From: Codonopsis lanceolata
Lineage: Eukaryota > Streptophyta > Magnoliopsida > Asterales > Campanulaceae
Length of the DNA stretch: 64,000 nucleotides
Assembly: GCA_013146195.2 (NCBI GenBank)
Contig: CM028382.1
Location: 12,555,101-12,619,100, forward strand
Reading direction: 5' to 3'
Both the position numbers and the translations under genes were made by a program. Positions 25,401-36,500 of this stretch are shown piece by piece. The first letter of the stretch is position 1; each line of letters starts with the position of its first letter. The notes below the pieces were generated by a model. It saw only the letters and a program-made list of their open reading frames with translations. It was not told the DNA's origin and made no database searches.

Positions 25401-28400
25401 CTACCGTAAAGCGTTGGAACTTCAGGCCTTCCTTGACATGGCTAAAGATGAAGGTACCTAATTTTTTGCTCAATAGTCCTGTAATAAGCTACACATTGCA
25501 GCTCTCGTCTTTCACTTTTAGAATTCAGTTTGTAGTGCTTAAAATTGCAAGTGAAATCAATATTAATCGTTTTATTACCTGATTATGGCACTTGATCAGA
25601 TCTAATGGAAGGCTATAAGGCCATTGAATTGAACGAGGATCAGATGAAGGGAGAAAGGTCACTGTGGGCACAATGTCAAGCTGTGGCTGATATGAAATTT
25701 ACATATGTGGTGTCATGCCAGCAGTATGGTATTCAGAAACGATCTGGGGAACAGCGTGCACTAGACATTCTTAGGCTTATGACAGTGTATGTGTGTGATC
25801 TGAAAGCAGCACGTTCTAATATTCTTTTTTCTTTATGAATAAGTATTATATCTTGTGACAGGTACCCATCTCTTCGTGTTGCTTACATTGATGAGGTAGA
25901 GGAGCCTAGCAAAGATACATCTAAAAAAATTAATCAGAAGGTTTATTACTCTGCTCTAGTGAAGGCGGCTATGCCCAAGTCAAATTCTTCAGAGCCAGGG
26001 CAAAATTTGGACCAGGTGATCTTAAGTTTATTTTTTTTAAAAATCAATTCTCATTAGTATGTTTCACAATATATTAAAAATGATTTGAGGGTGGTATTTG
26101 ATTATTAGCATCGTGGCGATCATGGTTTAAGGATTGCAACAGTAATGCAATTCAGTTACAGTTTGAACTAAGAAACCTAGAAAATGGGTTCCATTTAAAG
26201 TTACTCCATCCGCCGCAAAATGTGTCCCTTATTCTAGTTTGGGAGATTCAAAGATAAGTGTCTTCTTTCCATTTTTTGGAATTTTTTTTCAAACCAATTA
26301 TCTAAAATTCCCTTTCATATCGTGAGATAAAAGATGTGCCCCATTGATTTGACACCACTGTATATATTGTGAGGGTATAAAAGGAAAATCACGTGAAGTC
26401 AAGTACTTTCTTTGAACACATGTAAAGTCAATAGGGGACACTTATTTTGCGATGGAGGGAGGAAATTTTTTAGGCTACCTAAATCCCCTACCCTAAAAGC
26501 CACCAACAAGTACAAAGCAAAGATGGAAAGATCAAACAACATAAAAGAACTCGTTGCCATGGTGGTCAGCTTTCTCATTTTCTTGAGACATTAATTTAAT
26601 TTACTTGATATCTGATTGATCGGATTGATACCTTGCACGTATGCATGGATGTTTGATGGCTGTCAAAGTGCAATAATGTTGGTCATCAATCTATCTCATC
26701 AAGCTTAATACCTTTTGCTAACGAGCAACCCATGTGCTCGGAAGTAGAAAGATATAGCAGAGCTCTTTAATATGCTCAAAAAGCCGTGTTCCAATTGGTC
26801 AAAAGCATTGCGGAATGGGTGTAACAAATGCAAGAGGGGAGACTTTTGAACCCTAGACCTTGTCAAAAGAGAGCTCTGATAACAAGCTCTCTGACCAAGT
26901 TATTTAAAAGCTGATAGCCACTATCATCTAAGATGATTATATTGAGAATAATATAAATTTCAATGCATAAATGCTTGTCCAGACTCTGCTTTTGGTCATA
27001 TGGAGTCACCTTGGCATGTTTAAGAGCCCTGTTACCCCCATACTTGCTTATATAAGCCTTTCTGGACAATGATAGTCTCTCGAATTATTTGCCCTACAAA
27101 GTCTAGTTGCATTAAAATCTTTGACACCACAATCACCTAAAATATTTATTCCCAAATCGTTGATAGGATGAGCATTCTATAAATGTATCACAATTTCTTA
27201 ACATGCAATAAGGTGCTAACACAAGGAAGCTGTCTAGGTTTGTCCAGATTTGTGATTTGTCTCATTGGTCAAGAAACAATTGATCAAATCCCCATTCATA
27301 TGTATAAAAAATGTTTTTTTCAACTATCTCCTTGATCTTCACATGCAGGTTATTTATCGAATAAAACTTCCAGGACCAGCAATTTTGGGTGAGGGAAAGC
27401 CTGAAAATCAGAATCATGCCATTATCTTTACTCGTGGAGAGGGCTTGCAAACTATAGATATGAACCAGGTACAATGCTGTCAATCTACTTGATATGGACT
27501 TGAATCTTGTTTCCTCTTGTCAATGTGTTAAAAATCTTGTGTAGGATAATTACATGGAAGAAGCATTGAAAATGAGGAACTTACTTCAAGAATTCCTTAC
27601 AAAGCATGATGGTGTGAGGTTCCCTACAATTCTTGGACTCAGGGAGCACATTTTTACTGGCAGGCATGTTCTCTAAAGACTGCTGGATAATCTGTTATGT
27701 TGGTCTGTTTCTTTGTTTTGGTGCATGCTTTGGAAGCTCATAGTTCTTGTTATTGGCTGCAGTGTTTCCTCTCTTGCATGGTTTATGTCAAATCAAGAGA
27801 CAAGTTTTGTCACTATTGGTCAGAGGTTGTTAGCCAACCCCTTGAGGTAAGATCTGCGTGTGTGTGTGTGTGTGTGTAGTATGCCTTAAATGATACACAC
27901 TGTAAACTTTGTCCGGGAATTTTCCGGGTGCTTTGATTTTCTTAATCTCTTTTGATGGTTAATTTGAGGTTTGTTTATTTTTGCAAGTGCAAGTATTCTG
28001 TACTGTTGCTCGTGATTGCTTGAGCTTGCATAGAGGTCAACTAATGATCATCTACTAAAATTTCATGACATATATATTTTTGCTCATCCAGGGTTCGCTT
28101 TCACTATGGTCATCCAGATGTTTTTGATAGGCTGTTTCACCTTACAAGAGGGGGTGTTAGCAAAGCTTCTAAGATTATAAATTTGAGCGAGGACATATTT
28201 GCTGGTATCTTAACAGTCTGGAGTTTCTATTTGTTGAGTTAGGCGGCATATGTCGGGACTCACAATTTTCCCCATTTTCTGTGACTTTATGTGCAGGCTT
28301 TAATTCAACCCTTCGGGAGGGCAATGTCACTCACCATGAGTACATACAAGTTGGGAAAGGGAGGGATGTTGGTCTTAATCAAATCTCTCTGTTCGAGGCA

Positions 28401-31116
28401 AAAATAGCCAATGGCAATGGAGAGCAGACGCTGAGTCGTGATTTATACAGACTTGGGCATCGTTTTGACTTTTTCAGGATGTTATCGTGCTATTTTACGA
28501 CTGTTGGTTTCTACTTCAGTACCTTGGTATATTTCTATATTTTAATCCTTGTTTTCACTTGTTATTTTGTGGTAAATTTGTACTTTTCTGACTTCTTGAG
28601 CTGCTGACATCTCTTCTGGCAGATTACTGTGCTCACCGTCTATGTATTCTTATATGGCCGCTTGTATCTAGTTCTCAGTGGGCTTGAGGAGGGGCTAAGT
28701 ACCCAACCAGCTATTCGTGACAATAAACCCCTTCAAGTGGCGCTTGCTTCTCAGTCATTTGTGCAAATTGGATTTTTGATGGCCTTGCCAATGATGATGG
28801 AGATTGGCTTGGAAAGAGGGTTCCGCACTGCATTAAGTGAGTTCATTCTGATGCAATTGCAGCTTGCTCCTGTATTTTTTACATTCTCACTTGGAACAAA
28901 GACCCACTACTATGGAAGGACATTACTTCATGGTGGTGCAAAATATAGGGCTACAGGTCGTGGATTTGTGGTGTTTCATGCTAAGTTTGCGGAGAACTAT
29001 CGGCTGTACTCTCGCAGTCACTTTGTCAAGGGACTGGAGCTAATGATTTTGCTTCTTGTTTACCAAATTTTTGGCAATTCGTATAGGGGAGCAGTTGCTT
29101 ATATATTGATCACTGTATCAATATGGTTTATGGTGGGCACATGGCTCTTTGCTCCCTTCCTCTTTAATCCTTCAGGTTTTGAGTGGCAAAAGATTGTTGA
29201 TGATTGGACTGATTGGAACAAGTGGATAAGCAACAGGGGCGGTATTGGTGTGCCCTCCGAGAAAAGTTGGGAATCATGGTGGGAGGAGGAACAAGAACAT
29301 CTTCGTCATTCTGGGAAGCGTGGAATCATCGCCGAGATCCTTCTATCTTTACGGTTCTTCATCTATCAGTATGGACTTGTGTATCACTTAAACATGACAA
29401 ATAAAAACCAAAGCGTTCTTGTATGTTTTCTGCAAACTTCTTCTTTTCTTAAAGTTGGCTATATCAGCAAAATTGCCATTTATGTTTCTTCATGGATTGC
29501 AGGTATATGGTCTATCATGGTTGGTGATCTGTTTAATATTGTTCGTGATGAAGGTGAGAGGAAACTCTTTTTACGTCTCTGCTAGAAATGTTACATCACT
29601 GTACATAACTGAGTAATTCTTCTCCCTCTAGAGAACAAGACAATATATATACAGTATAGGAATCAATAGACAATTCATTTTCCGGAAAGCGTTCATTGTT
29701 GAATGCATCATGTTTTACATAAAGCAGATCAACTTTTTATAATCTTACACCTTTAATTATCCTGATTCCTGAGATTACACTCATTTGATTGTGTGGTTTT
29801 CTCCTGCACTCCTTTTTTCCAGACAATTTCAGTTGGGCGGAGAAAATTCAGTGCAGACTTTCAACTCGTCTTCCGGCTAATCAAAGGATTGATCTTTGTT
29901 ACGTTTGTATCTATTCTGGTTACTTTGATTGCGCTGCCCCATATGACGATGCAGGACATAATAGTGTGCATTCTTGCCTTCATGCCAACTGGTTGGGGCT
30001 TACTCCTGGTCAGTATCACTTTTTCAGTCTGCTCTTGTACGTCATTGGTTATTTTATACTCCCTCCATTCCATGGATAGAGTCCACCATACTATTTTGGG
30101 ATGTTTCACTTTTAAGAGTCCATTTTCAGATAATTATGTTTATCATCTACATAATATTTTGTCTTTACCACCATATTTGATATTAACACATTGGTTATGC
30201 TTAAACATTTTTGTAATTATGACCAACTATAATGCTAGTTATATATCCCTTCTTAATTAGACTTTTCAAACAAGACCCTTTGGATGGAACTGAGGGGGAG
30301 GGAGTATTTGTTAAGTGTGGTTTGCATCTATTTGACAATCCAAACCTTTAATGTAATCATTCATTATGGAACCCGAATTATTTATTAAAATGTTAATTTG
30401 CTTGGACGCGACTGACCTGAATACTTAATTAATCCTCTCATAGAAATTTCACCAATGAAAACCCCGTTGACAAATCTTTAAGCTAACTTTTTGGTTCGCA
30501 AATTTTATGTGGGCATGAAAGGGGAATGGAAGTGATTCCATTATATTCTTACCCACGAAAAATGAAACAAGAAAATGAAAGCTGAAGAGGAGAGATGTTT
30601 TAATTTTGTATCTAATATTATTTTATTTTGAGTGTTTGGGGGTGGTGGTGGTGGTTTTGTTTTAATTGCACGAGAAGCTATTAATCTTGAATTTTCGTTT
30701 CCTTTCTTTATTTCCCTCTCAAAATCTATGAATCTATGAACCGATGATTATGAAATAGAAGTATATCATTCCACACAGTGGCTTGTTGTGTCAAACATAG
30801 TTGTTTTTATGCACCCTTGGTTGGTAACATCTAGACCTGATGATATACCGTGTTTCCGTTGTTTCAGATTGCACAAGCATGCAAGCCACTTGTCCATAAA
30901 GCTGGGTTCTGGGGATCTGTTCGTACTCTTGCTCGTGGCTATGAGATTGTGATGGGATTGTTCCTCTTCACCCCAGTTGCCTTCCTTGCCTGGTTTCCTT
31001 TTGTTTCAGAGTTCCAAACTCGAATGTTGTTCAACCAAGCATTCAGCAGAGGTCTACAAATTTCTCGTATTCTTGGCGGGCATAGGAAAGATCGCTCTTC
31101 TCGAAACAAAGAGTAA
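7405..31116 (+). CDS. CALS3: Callose synthase (1,3-beta-glucan synthase, GT48), CALS3/GSL12-like, 42 exons
   Basis: This gene makes the plasma-membrane enzyme that polymerises UDP-glucose into callose at plasmodesmata, cell plates and walls. My spliced frame is 1953 residues with no stop, close to the family norm of about 1950. Exons: 7405-7606, 9309-9409, 10412-10536, 10642-10735, 10899-11009, 11127-11243, 11389-11481, 12654-12745, 13278-13404, 15715-15852, 15934-16010, 16095-16188, 17100-17222, 17305-17422, 18858-19192, 19300-19352, 19437-19497, 19802-19883, 19969-20018, 20099-20185, 20561-20698, 20827-20921, 21054-21138, 22157-22317, 22460-22583, 22676-22776, 22874-23003, 23415-23566, 24998-25107, 25185-25310, 25385-25453, 25600-25786, 25862-26015, 27349-27468, 27545-27663, 27763-27846, 28092-28204, 28297-28526, 28623-29420, 29503-29553, 29823-30008, 30868-31116. 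Layout: soluble N-terminus; a first membrane cluster at about residues 490-760; a large cytosolic catalytic loop at about 765-1505, with the conserved RGQT near 1160; and a second membrane cluster to about 1950. The start MSATRGG and the words VVPSSLVEIAPILRVANEVE and LDPTSSGRGVRQF point to the CALS1/2/3 clade, CALS3 best. All splice sites are GT-AG except intron 35 (GC donor). Exon borders come from reading conserved protein and splice signals, not from transcripts. Confidence 0.95.
9596..9840 (-). mobile_element. Small TRIM/SINE-like retroelement remnant in callose synthase intron 2
   Basis: The sequence is a diverged relative of the element at 11657-11937. Both share the order CTTAAGCT, then ACTC-CATCAC, then GTGGAGATA, then AACAAA-CAAGC-GGATG, then CCAACCC or CGAACCC. 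It sits in antisense orientation in the intron. Borders are approximate. Confidence 0.4.
11657..11937 (-). mobile_element. TRIM-like miniature retroelement in callose synthase intron 7
   Basis: Two direct repeats of about 65 bp begin at 11657 and 11870 (CCAACTCATCTAAAAGCTTA) and end in GCTTA-CAC. Read on the minus strand, each repeat begins TGTTAAGCTTAA, and the region after it carries a shortened primer-site-like CATGGTA followed by GGTTCGAGTC, a tRNA B-box-like word. It has short LTR-like repeats and no coding capacity. A SINE is the alternative reading. Confidence 0.5.
13405..15714 (+). other. Callose synthase intron 9, unusually long (2310 bp)
   Basis: This is the longest intron of the gene and separates the exon ending in YIYHH from the exon starting MAFELYGML. 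It contains a triple tandem repeat (13745-14071), a run of seven or more G near 14977, and no convincing coding sequence. Several short open frames fall here but have no start context, splice continuity or family similarity. Confidence 0.7.
13745..14071. repeat. Three tandem copies of a 109-bp unit in intron 9
   Basis: Units begin at 13745, 13854 and 13963 with GACAT, and each contains TATGGGTCTTTTTTGAGCAT and GGAGAAGATCA. Unit length is constant at 109 bp and identity is about 90 per cent, so the triplication is fairly recent. Intron splice signals are not involved. Confidence 0.9.
17561..17930 (+). pseudogene. Decayed tandem copy of callose synthase exons 13 and 14 inside intron 14
   Basis: The sequence repeats about 17001-17530, which covers true exons 13 and 14, in shortened form. 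Pseudo-exon 13 is 17617-17686 (70 instead of 123 nt) and pseudo-exon 14 is 17758-17834 (77 instead of 118 nt). The branch-side words, acceptors (TTCCAG, TTATAG) and donors (GCAG/GTAGCT, CAAG/GTATGA) are intact and the intron parts are almost identical. The exon parts have lost several short internal blocks and the frame is broken. The true exons just upstream are intact, so the main gene is not damaged unless these are spliced in. Confidence 0.85.
23567..24997 (+). other. Callose synthase intron 28 (1431 bp)
   Basis: A long AT-rich intron between the exon ending NMLSFS and the exon starting VLTPYYTEE. I see A-rich tracts such as AATCAAAAAAAAGAAAG near 24042, which look like short retroposon tails, and no coding sequence or clear transposon ends. 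Confidence 0.6.
26204..26462. mobile_element. Stowaway-type MITE in callose synthase intron 33
   Basis: The left end CTCCATCCGCCGCAAAATG is an inverted match to the right end CATTTTGCG-equivalent TTATTTTGCGATGGAGGGAG. TA precedes the left end; the right TA has changed. It has no coding capacity. Confidence 0.75.
26700..26935 (-). mobile_element. TRIM/SINE-like retroelement remnant in callose synthase intron 33
   Basis: On the minus strand it reads TTATCAGAGCTCTC followed by GACAAGGTCTAGGGTTC, which resembles the primer-site-like and B-box-like words of the element at 11657. AACAAATGCAAG is shared in the same order. The ends are not defined. Confidence 0.4.
27858..27876. repeat. (GT)n microsatellite just after a splice donor
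   Basis: A GT dinucleotide run starts about 12 bases into callose synthase intron 36, right after the donor at 27847. It may vary in length between individuals. Confidence 0.85.
30059..30304. mobile_element. Stowaway-type MITE in the last callose synthase intron
   Basis: It starts CTCCCTCCATTCCATGGAT and ends GAACTGAGGGGGAGGGAG, with TA at 30057-30058 and 30305-30306. It lies between the splice donor at 30009 and the acceptor ending at 30867, so it lengthens intron 41 without touching the exons. Confidence 0.8.
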
Positions 31117-32125
31117 TGTTAACCGCTACCTTAATCTAATATCAATTCTCTCCCCATTTAGTTGGAAACTAGAGATGTTCATTCATCTAAGAAGCTGCCA
31201 TTGTGATTATGTAGTGTATATGGGCAGCATTTTTGGGTAGTTAGGATTATTGTAATTTTGCAGTGTACAACGCTGATATCTTTATGTTAATATGGTAATA
31301 TATTCCAAATATTCCATGAAATCCAAAGGTAGTCTATGAAACCATGAAGAGGCTGTCTGTAAATAGAGCTATTTTTTCTTTTACTAAAACCATTGCTGGT
31401 CGTTTCCAACAGCTGGAATTTTCTACCTCTTTCCTATCCTAATTCTCTAACAAAGTATCCAATCTAATAAGTATTCATTTTAAAAATGACAAAAAATTAT
31501 GTAAGATGGTTTTATGAATTTTTTTATGAGATGGATTTTTCTTTACTCGACTCATCGTGTGTTGGTGTGTTAAATTGTGAGAGTGATTTTGTATTATGAA
31601 TTAAGATCCATTGTAAGATCGTTTTTAGGCGACTTTTTTTTTAAAATTTTCTTGTTCTAAAATGGAATCCCACTTTTGAATAATTAAAGCTACTAAATTT
31701 ACCCTTACAAACTATATCCTAGAGTACACATGTAAAGCTATAGCTTGGATGCCAAGGACATTAATGCACATGTGTAACTAAAGTAGCTTAAAGATCGACT
31801 ATTTAAATTTTATTTTAGGAAGAAGGGGAGAAGTAAGATATAGTTCAAATTCACTTTTTTTAGAAAATTCTTGGAGTTTATGTTGATATGGATGATATTT
31901 ATCTTTTCACTCCCTTTACTCATGTTAAAAATTAAGCACTTTTACGGATTTACTATTAGATTTTGAGTGGAAGAGTTAATATATGACAAATGATATATCA
32001 TTTCTAACTCGTAATATCATACTTCTATATATATTCACATAATTTATATCATCGTCCAATCAAAATGCACTTGCAACATCCTTAGCTCTCTACATTAGCA
32101 AATTTGGTATGGAGTATATCTATTA
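31117..32125. other. Callose synthase 3' UTR and intergenic DNA
   Basis: The first few hundred bases should be the 3' untranslated region; no single poly(A) signal stands out. The rest is AT-rich with no coding sequence, RNA gene or clear repeat that I can support. Confidence 0.45.
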
Positions 32126-32355
32126 CTCCCTCAGTCCAAGAGTTATTGTCATGTTTTCTTTCCTCTTTTTTGTAATTTTTTTTAAGATAATATTTTTACC
32201 ATTTTATCATATTTTTTCTTCATATTTTAATTATGAGGCACATGCATATGATAATTAAAGGAAACAATACATTTAACCAATATTAATAATCAAGTCAGTT
32301 AATTTTTTTAATTCGCGTCAGATCAAACATAATAATAATTTTGGGATAAAGAGAG
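32126..32355. mobile_element. Stowaway-type MITE
   Basis: It starts CTCCCTCAGTCCAAGAG and ends GGGATAAAGAGAG, flanked by TA on both sides. Internal words match the copies at 2033, 3363 and 41044, so these four form one family. Confidence 0.8.
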
Positions 32356-32435
32356 TAAATGTTATCTTAATGATATGCAAAGTTAAGAAAAGGAAAATAA
32401 CGAAGATAAAAAAAGGAAAAATAAGGTTGTTTAAT

Positions 32436-32918
32436 ATTTCATTCGTTCCTAAATAATTGTATTATTTGCCTATGTGAACAAATTAAGAAGACAGATTGAC
32501 TCTATTAAGGCCTCTCAATTGGATAAACCTTTGAGAGGATTTTTCATAATTTACCGCATCCAAAGTAAAAAACTTGTCTTTTCACAATCATTTATTCACG
32601 ATGGTAAACTCATTTTAGAACTTTTTGAATGTTAAAGTTAATGCCAATGTGCCACATAATTAGTCTTTTTCTCCTCCATGGATCATTTTTTTCCTCCCGA
32701 ACCACTTTTTCCCTCTATTTCATACTTCTAAAAAACTTTTTACAAACGTATCACTTGGACATGCCCTTATAAATATTGATATAATATACAATTTTTTTTA
32801 CAACCAATGTGATGTATGACCATCATTATTGTAAGAAAAAAAATAAAGGTAAAATGATAAAAATGTTTTTTTAAAAAAGAAATTTAGAAATATGACAATT
32901 ATTAACGAACAGAGGGAG
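32436..32918. mobile_element. Stowaway-type MITE with an internal insertion
   Basis: The right end complement CTCCCTCTGTTCGTTAAT matches the left end TTCATTCGTTCCTAAAT, and TA flanks both. At 483 bp it is longer than its relatives because non-matching sequence sits inside at about 32510-32780. Confidence 0.55.
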
Positions 32919-33421
32919 TATAATCATTTTTGAATGAAATCTTCTAAAGATAATAAACCATGTACTAATTTAAAAATAAAGAATTAAAACTAAATTTAAA
33001 ATCAAAATTTGAGAATAATAACACTAGGAAAGAATCTAAAAACTATTAAATGTTCATGCAAAAACCCAAACCACGCACCACAATTTGCATATATACTCCA
33101 AAAAGAGGAAGGAAAAAGGATGAAATTTTGTCGGTCCTTTTTTTTTAAAAAGTTTTTAATTGCTTCATAAATCAGAAAAAATCATTTTATGCATCGCCAT
33201 ACACGATTTTGTGCCACTGCAAAAGCACAAATTGAAGCACTTTCATTCATCTCCATGTACACATGATGCATCGCAAAGGAAGAAGTGACTTTTTCCGGTT
33301 ATAAAAAATACAGGGGATCGAGCGGTTAAATTGTTTTAAAAAAGGACCGGGATGCAATTTTACTACAAAATAAAAAAAGAAAAAAGAAAGAACCACCTGC
33401 CTGACCCGTTTAGGAAACCAA

Positions 33422-33430
33422 AACCCTAAA
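33422..33430 (+). promoter_or_regulatory. Telo-box (AAACCCTAA) upstream of the uL4 gene
   Basis: AAACCCTAA lies about 165 bases before the start codon. In plants this element is a known and frequent feature of promoters of ribosomal protein and other translation genes, so its place here fits the gene. Function at this site is inferred, not shown. Confidence 0.6.
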
Positions 33431-33594
33431 CCAAACTCCCTCCTACTGTCTTCAAAACTTCGCACTTACTTACAACAGAAGCCTTCGCCGGAGAAATCAA
33501 AAGCTCTATATTTGGTTAACCGATGCACCGTTAACTCCCATTTCCGGTTCCGGCTTCGCGAGTCCTCAATTGTTTCCCTAATCGGCGCTCGTCG

Positions 33595-36500
33595 ATGGCT
33601 CTGTCAAGTTCTAAGAGACTTCTGCGTTCAATTTGTTCCTACCAAGGAATCTCTAACCGAACTAATTTGCGTCCATCTTTTCATATTTGTTCGAACGGTA
33701 AAAACTACATTTCTCGTTTACCGAATCGTTAAACTGTAATTATAAAAAAATAAGACATTTCAGATTTGATTGATGCAATTACTTTGATATCTTCACTCAG
33801 TGTTTGGTGGTCATGAATCTGCTGGGGTTAACGTTCCTTATGTCGAATCTTCGACGTCGATAAAGGTACATACTTTTTCTTCACACATTTATCTGCGTTT
33901 GACATTGATAATCCATTCTCCTAATCATTCTGGATAGTTGGTCGTGGATTCGATAAGGGTATTAGGTTATTACCTGCCATATTAGATGTTTTGGTTACAA
34001 CTTCTTAGGAATTTTTTTTTATAAGTAAAGAGTATTATATATCGGACACCAAAAAAGGTAGCGCGACCTTGTACACGGGTATACAAGACAAAAATCTATA
34101 TTATAATACAGCTTGGGAAACACACTCGCAATTGACTTAGGATAAAAAGCGGCTGAGATCAATTCATTTACCGATATCCTACGGTCTCAATTTCATCTAG
34201 ATTTCATATGTGCGAAGGGCAGTTGTGAAACCCCTCTCCAACTCCCCCACTTCTCCATGCCGATCTCCAACTCCCCCTCTCTTTCCCCTCCTTTCTCGGT
34301 CCATCTCTCTCTTCCCTAGCTCTCTCATGTCCCTTTACTTGATTCAATATCCTCTCTTTTGATTTTGCTTACACTGGCATATCAGTTTCCTGTAAAGGAT
34401 ATTGACATGGAGACTATCGAAATCTCAGACTTTATCGTTATATCCATTGTTAATAACTTAAGAGTGATTTTAGGTTGCCCCGATTGACTGTCGAGTTGAG
34501 GAACACTGTTAGTATATTGCAATGATATATAAGTTAATTATTGTTTTGTTTCCCCTGCATTTGTGATATTGATTTGGGGTTTCCTTTGATTGTCTTACAT
34601 TCAAGACAAACAACCATTGGTGGGACTAATTAATCATGGTACTCCCTAGCAAAAGATTCTGGTTATCTTACGAATGTCGAAATTAATCGGTACAAATTTA
34701 CAATAAGGTACAAAATTTCAAAATACTCAGCAGTGCTGATACAGTTAAAAATCTACACTCAGTGTATGTTATTATGGACTTGAAATGGCAGCAGTTTTGA
34801 TACCTCAAAGGTGGCATCAAAACTGTTGAGTTATTGTAATAATTTTGGACGACTAAATTAGATGCTCATGACTCTTAAGAAAAATAATTATTTTTTATGT
34901 TGTCTTATTTACAAAGTTAAGAAAAATACCAAAATTTTAAATTGAAAAAAAGTCAATTTAAATCAATAGAAGTGATAATAATAATTTAAATTGAGTGTAT
35001 AAAACATTCTTCCGATTTTTAAAAATATCTAAAACACAATTTATTGAGTTTTTCTTTAGGTGGTTTGGGTTATAAAATGGGTATTAGCTTTTTTGGAAAT
35101 TTTTTGGTTTAACTAAGAATATGTATAACCATTAATTGGGAATTCATCCAATTTTTTATGTTATTAAGACCACTCTAAAAGATAAACTGTTTTTATTTTA
35201 TTTTTTAAAAAATAGAATAAGTAATAATATGTATAATTACTAATTTGGAATTCTTCCGATTTTTTACGTTGTTAATAATATGTATAAAATATAAAATACA
35301 CTTTTCATTAAACACATAGTCACTTTTTTATACCAACATAAAAAAAGAGATATTAATTGTTTAGTGTCTATCTTTCACAGTAAATCTATAATATAAAACA
35401 GGTTACGCGGTTAAAAAAAAAAGTTAAAAAATTAATACCCTTGGTGTATGTGTTAAAAAAGTTTATATTTTAACGAAAGATTATTAATTGTATAAGGGCA
35501 AAACTGGTTGTCCTCCTCAAATTTGTAATTTTATTTATGTTAATAAAATTTAACAAGGTATCGCCTTTGTTTTCTTAAATAAAATTACAAATAAAAGTTT
35601 TAATTTTTTTCTCCACCGTTGAATGATCATAATGTTTTAATTGATTATCGAGAGGTATCGCCTCTGTTATTTTTGACACCCTCCAGTACTGACATCCTCC
35701 CCTACTCGAGCCGTGCCATAGGCACGGGCACAAAGACTAGTATTATATAACAAAAGACCTATCCATAGTATATACAGAAGAATCCCCTGATCTGGGAAAC
35801 AACTTCTTAGGAATTAATTCCTTTTTATTGATGTGGCATGGGTTCTTTATGCATTTTGGCATGCATCAGTTTTTAGTCTGTTATGGCTGTTGTTCAATGC
35901 AGGATGCATGGTCTTTCAATGTCCTTCGTGGGTTTTCAAGTTCCATTCTAACTCCTGATTCAAGTGAAGGTGCATTCCCCTCTGATCTATTACGCAAGAA
36001 GAGTGTCTTAACCCCTGAACGTACTATAGGTATGAAGGGATACCTAAAATAATATAGTTTTAATATTCAGCTTTATGTTGCTGCGAAAACATTTGGCTGC
36101 TGAACAGGTTTCGGGGTGTTTATCTGTTGACATGTATACTTAGAAGTGTAAAATGTTAGCCAGTTGTGTGGGGTCGATGGTTTTTGTCATTTGATGGGTG
36201 GAGTGGCACTCACGTGCAGTTTTCATTCTAAGAAAGTTTAGATTTAGAGAAAGAAAAGAGAAATTGGGGAGCATTGCAGTGTAAGATATATATATTTTCG
36301 CATATTCAAATTCGATGGGAACCGTCTAAAAGTAATACATAAAATGGCTTTTTTTTTTTTTAGAAAAAAGATGCAAAATGGATGTGTGACATGATGGGGT
36401 GGTTAAGAAACGAAAAGAATAAGAAGTGGGTGCCTCAGTAGTTTTGGCGATAATATCAATGACACTTACCTTGCATATAATTTAACCTCCACCCTCATTC

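Noticed and set aside
28629..29585. A 318-codon open frame taken as a separate gene
   Set aside because: It is exon 39 of callose synthase (28623-29420) with read-through into the next introns and exon 40.
33247..33465. Minus-strand open frame upstream of the uL4 gene as an antisense gene
   Set aside because: It overlaps the uL4 promoter and has no recognisable domain or splice continuation.
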